Assembly: GCA_018821925.1 (NCBI GenBank)
Contig: JAHJLF010000077.1
Location: 1-64,000 of the forward strand
Reading direction: 5' to 3'
DNA: 64,000 nt
DNA from: Candidatus Edwardsbacteria bacterium
GTDB lineage: Bacteria > Edwardsbacteria > AC1 > EtOH8
Numbering within the stretch: position 1 is the first letter of the stretch; each line of letters begins with the position of its first letter. Below the pieces are notes generated by a model. That model was not told the DNA's origin and searched no databases. It saw only the letters and a list, made by a program, of their open reading frames with translations. Below, piece by piece: positions 61,741-64,000 of this stretch. Made by a program: the position numbers and the translations under genes.

Positions 61741-62670
61741 ATGAAGATTACTGGGAATAAATATAAAATATTCAGAAACCTGGATATCAGGATAGTATCA
61801 CTGGTGCTGGCTGTTACCCTGTGGTTGTATGCCTCCACCGAAAGATATTATAAACTTACCTTTCATTGCCCGGTGGAGGTCAAAAATATCCCCCCGGGGT
61901 ATTCCCTGGCCCGGTGCCTGCCTTCGGTGACCTGCGACATCGAGGCCAGGGGAAAGGACCTGGTCGCTTTTCAGTTCAAAAAACCGACTGTGGTGATCGA
62001 TGCCGAGAATCGCCAGATCAAAAAATTCAAGGTTAAGCTTACCCCGAATCACCTGGTTCTGCCTTTCCGGCTCAAGGTCCGGTCGGTTCAGTTCCTGGAC
62101 CAAGAAATGGAAATAAACCTGGATCGCCAAACCGAGAAAGTAGTCAACATCCTGCTTGACCTGGTGGGCGACCCGGCGGACGGGTTCGTGCTTTCCGACA
62201 GCATTCGGTATGAACCGGCTTCGGCTCTGTTGAAAGGGCCGGCCCGGCAGCTGGAGATGCTGGATGCCATTTATTCGGCCCCCATAAGGGTTGAGGGCTT
62301 TTCGGAAGGAACATTGGTAAGGTCGGCTTTGATGCTACCGGATTCCTGCCTTTTCGCAGTCAGCCCCGAATCCATCGATGTATTTCTCCGGTTTGAGAAG
62401 AGCGGGGAGCGGGTGTTTAAAAACATACCGTTATCGGTTATCAACCGGAGCAGAGACTACCTGGTCAGTTTCGCCCCCGGCACCATAGACTTGGTGGTGT
62501 CCGGGCCCAGAAATATTCTGGACGCTTCAAAACAATCCGACCTGAAAATAACCCTTGACCTGAAGGATCTCCCGCCGGGCAAGCACCAGCTGCAGGCCAC
62601 CATCGAATTGCCGGATAAACTGGTGCTGATCGCCGCCAGTCCCAAGGATTTCGAGGTCAACATCCGATGA
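61741..62670 (+). CDS. YbbR-domain protein (CdaR-like)
   Basis: 309 residues. A short cytoplasmic N-terminus, one transmembrane helix at about 19-34 (IVSLVLAVTLWLYASTERYY) and three to four YbbR repeats outside (PVEVKNIPPGYSLARCLPSV; PIRVEGFSEGTLVRSALMLP). In Firmicutes the homologue CdaR regulates the c-di-AMP cyclase CdaA encoded next to it. No cdaA gene is adjacent here. The start immediately follows the gmhA stop codon, and the end overlaps tsaD by four bases. Confidence 0.85.
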   Translation: MKITGNKYKIFRNLDIRIVSLVLAVTLWLYASTERYYKLTFHCPVEVKNIPPGYSLARCLPSVTCDIEARGKDLVAFQFKKPTVVIDAENRQIKKFKVKLTPNHLVLPFRLKVRSVQFLDQEMEINLDRQTEKVVNILLDLVGDPADGFVLSDSIRYEPASALLKGPARQLEMLDAIYSAPIRVEGFSEGTLVRSALMLPDSCLFAVSPESIDVFLRFEKSGERVFKNIPLSVINRSRDYLVSFAPGTIDLVVSGPRNILDASKQSDLKITLDLKDLPPGKHQLQATIELPDKLVLIAASPKDFEVNIR

Positions 62671-63686
62671 TGGTACTGGGGATCGAGAGCTCCTGCGATG
62701 AGACCTCGGCCAGTCTGGTGCAGGACGGAAAGATCGTTTTAAGCAACGTGATCTATTCTCAGCTGATCCACCAGCAATACGGCGGGGTGGTGCCGGAGCT
62801 GGCGGCCCGGGATCATCTGAACCGGGTATCCCAGGTGGCGGAGGAAGCTTTGACCAAAGCCGGGATTGACCATGGCCGACTCGATCTGATAGCGGTCACC
62901 AACAAACCCGGCCTGGCCGGGGCCCTGCTGGTGGGGTACAGCTACGCCCAGGGACTGGCCATGAGCCTGGGAAAACCGCTGGTTCCGGTGAATCACGTGG
63001 CTGGCCACATCTATACCGCTTTTTTAAGCCGGCCGGATCTTGATCTGCCGCTGGTGGCACTGGCGGTCTCCGGCGGACATACCTCGCTGTTTTACATGGA
63101 CCGCGATCAAAAAATATCCCTGCTGGGCCAGACCCTGGACGATGCCGCCGGCGAGGCTTTCGATAAGTCCGCCAAGATGATGGGGCTGGGCTATCCCGGC
63201 GGTCCGCTGATAGAAAGCCAGGCGGCGAAAAATAAGATCAAGCCGGTGAAATTTCCGCGGGCCCTGTTGGGGCAGGACAGCCTGGATTTTTCGTTCTCCG
63301 GCCTGAAGACGTCGGTGCTTAATTACCTGCAGAGCCGGGGGGCCGGTGCTCTTTCGGAAGAGGAGACCTCCTCCATCTGCGCCGGTTTTCAGGAGGCGGT
63401 ATTTGAAGTGCTGATAGAAAAGCTGCGAAGGGCCTCACTCCTGACGAACTGCCAAACCCTGACGGTGGGTGGGGGTGTGGCGGCCAACGGAGCCTTGCGG
63501 GGTAAACTCCAGTTATTTGCCGAGCGGGAGAAAAAAACCATGATACTTCCCGGGCGGGAGCTTTGCACCGACAATGCCGCCATGATCGCCTGTTGTGGTT
63601 ACCATCTTTACCGTAATTCGTCCGATAAACAATTTGAATATAAAGTGAGCGCCAGGGCAGTTTGGCCAAGATATCAAACTTCATGA
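62667..63686 (+). CDS. tsaD: tRNA N6-threonylcarbamoyladenosine synthase subunit TsaD
   Basis: 339 residues. N-terminal LGIESSCDETSASLV, metal-binding NHVAGHIYTAFL (HxxxH), LALAVSGGHTSL-like VALAVSGGHTSLFYM, and GGGVAANGALRGKL with the C-terminal metal Asp in ELCTDNAAMIA. TsaD transfers the threonylcarbamoyl group to A37 of ANN-decoding tRNAs. Coupled to the YbbR gene upstream and to maf downstream by ATGA overlaps. Confidence 0.96.
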   Translation: MMVLGIESSCDETSASLVQDGKIVLSNVIYSQLIHQQYGGVVPELAARDHLNRVSQVAEEALTKAGIDHGRLDLIAVTNKPGLAGALLVGYSYAQGLAMSLGKPLVPVNHVAGHIYTAFLSRPDLDLPLVALAVSGGHTSLFYMDRDQKISLLGQTLDDAAGEAFDKSAKMMGLGYPGGPLIESQAAKNKIKPVKFPRALLGQDSLDFSFSGLKTSVLNYLQSRGAGALSEEETSSICAGFQEAVFEVLIEKLRRASLLTNCQTLTVGGGVAANGALRGKLQLFAEREKKTMILPGRELCTDNAAMIACCGYHLYRNSSDKQFEYKVSARAVWPRYQTS

Positions 63687-64000
63687 ATTGGCCGGCTTTG
63701 TTGCTGGCCTCGGCCTCGCCCCGCCGCAAGGCCCTGTTGGAGGGGCTGGGGGCGGATATCATCATCAAACCAGCCGAGGTGGATGAGGAGAACTGCGGTT
63801 TCTCCGACCCCCAAAAGATAGCGGAATACCTGGCCGAACAAAAGGCCATGTTCTTGGGGAAAAAATGGCGGGCATCCTTCGGCACCCGCCTGATCCTGGC
63901 GGCGGATACGGTGGTGGCCTACCGCCACCATGTTTTGGGAAAGCCGGCGGATGAAAAGGATGCCCTGCGGATGATCAAACTCTTATCCGGCCAGTGGCAC
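63683..64000 (+). CDS. maf: Maf-family nucleotide pyrophosphatase, 3' end missing
   Basis: 106 codons are visible before the window ends. LLLASASPRRKALLEGLGAD is the Maf N-terminal signature (S-x-S-P-R-R), ILAADTVVAYRHHVLGKPAD carries the catalytic Asp and the KP motif, and DALRMIKLLSGQWH continues the family pattern. Maf hydrolyses dTTP/UTP or modified nucleotides. It starts within the tsaD stop (ATGA), so it belongs to the gmhA-ybbR-tsaD-maf run. Confidence 0.9.
   Translation, partial: MNWPALLLASASPRRKALLEGLGADIIIKPAEVDEENCGFSDPQKIAEYLAEQKAMFLGKKWRASFGTRLILAADTVVAYRHHVLGKPADEKDALRMIKLLSGQWH

Overview
The window looks like chromosome from an uncultured, anaerobic, diderm bacterium of the FCB neighbourhood (the Cloacimonetes / TA06 / Edwardsbacteria-like candidate phyla fit best). 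This is inferred from gene content, not from any search. Supporting signs are a secreted protein with a type IX/FlgD-like C-terminal domain, an outer-membrane beta-barrel, a 2-oxoacid:ferredoxin oxidoreductase, Rnf-like subunits, dTDP-rhamnose and heptose genes, a geranylgeranylglyceryl-phosphate synthase homologue, and many short dispersed intergenic repeats. Most genes are GC-rich. Three are strikingly AT-rich and probably acquired: the TPR fragment at 2-580, the cyclase-like gene at 21431-22225 and the HEPN-like gene at 54280-55065. No rRNA, CRISPR array, IS transposase or prophage was found.

Layout. 1-5.1 kb: TPR fragment, HigBA-type toxin-antitoxin pair, ispG, sppA, tRNA-Cys, tRNA-Leu and, on the minus strand, tRNA-Gly with three successive 3'-end/terminator units. 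5.2-8.1 kb: four-subunit 2-oxoacid:ferredoxin oxidoreductase. 8.1-13.1 kb: TPR protein, nucleotidyltransferase and two secreted proteins. 13.3-19.9 kb: housekeeping genes (pgsA, pgpA, cinA, thpR, truA, a JAMM protease, prfA, prmC). 20-31 kb: a multi-subunit FAD/Fe-S amino-acid-dehydrogenase-like complex whose genes are split. An AT-rich cyclase-like gene lies in one gap and a tandemly duplicated four-gene membrane cassette (signal peptide + FN3 + DUF6754-like protein and three membrane proteins) lies in the other. 31-38 kb: regulator, ferritin-like protein, Hsp20, lon, GT9-like protein, zinc ribbon, HU, a 31-residue COX24-like protein and rtcB. 38.2-41.3 kb: beta-barrel protein, ECF sigma factor, probable anti-sigma factor and two Spy-like periplasmic proteins. 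41.4-49.2 kb: a membrane-bound sigma-54 activator followed by a good -24/-12 promoter and four minor-pilin genes, one encoding a 1054-residue pilin with a propeller-like C-terminus. 49.5-54.2 kb: RnfC/RnfD-like pair, recA, recX, hemolysin III. 54.3-64 kb: HEPN-like gene, alaS, a small unknown gene, ferredoxin, GGGP synthase, rmlA, rmlD, gmhA, YbbR protein, tsaD and a partial maf.

The best candidate for an undescribed system is the duplicated FN3-DUF6754 cassette at 22.9-29.6 kb. Both copies keep the same four-gene order but have clearly diverged, and together they sit between genes of one oxidoreductase complex, which suggests a membrane assembly working with it. The second candidate is the sigma-54-controlled minor-pilin operon with its giant pilin. 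Regulation is unusually readable. There are many TTGACA-N17-TATNNT promoters, and in at least six of them the -10 element ends 7-9 bases before the start codon, implying leaderless mRNAs.
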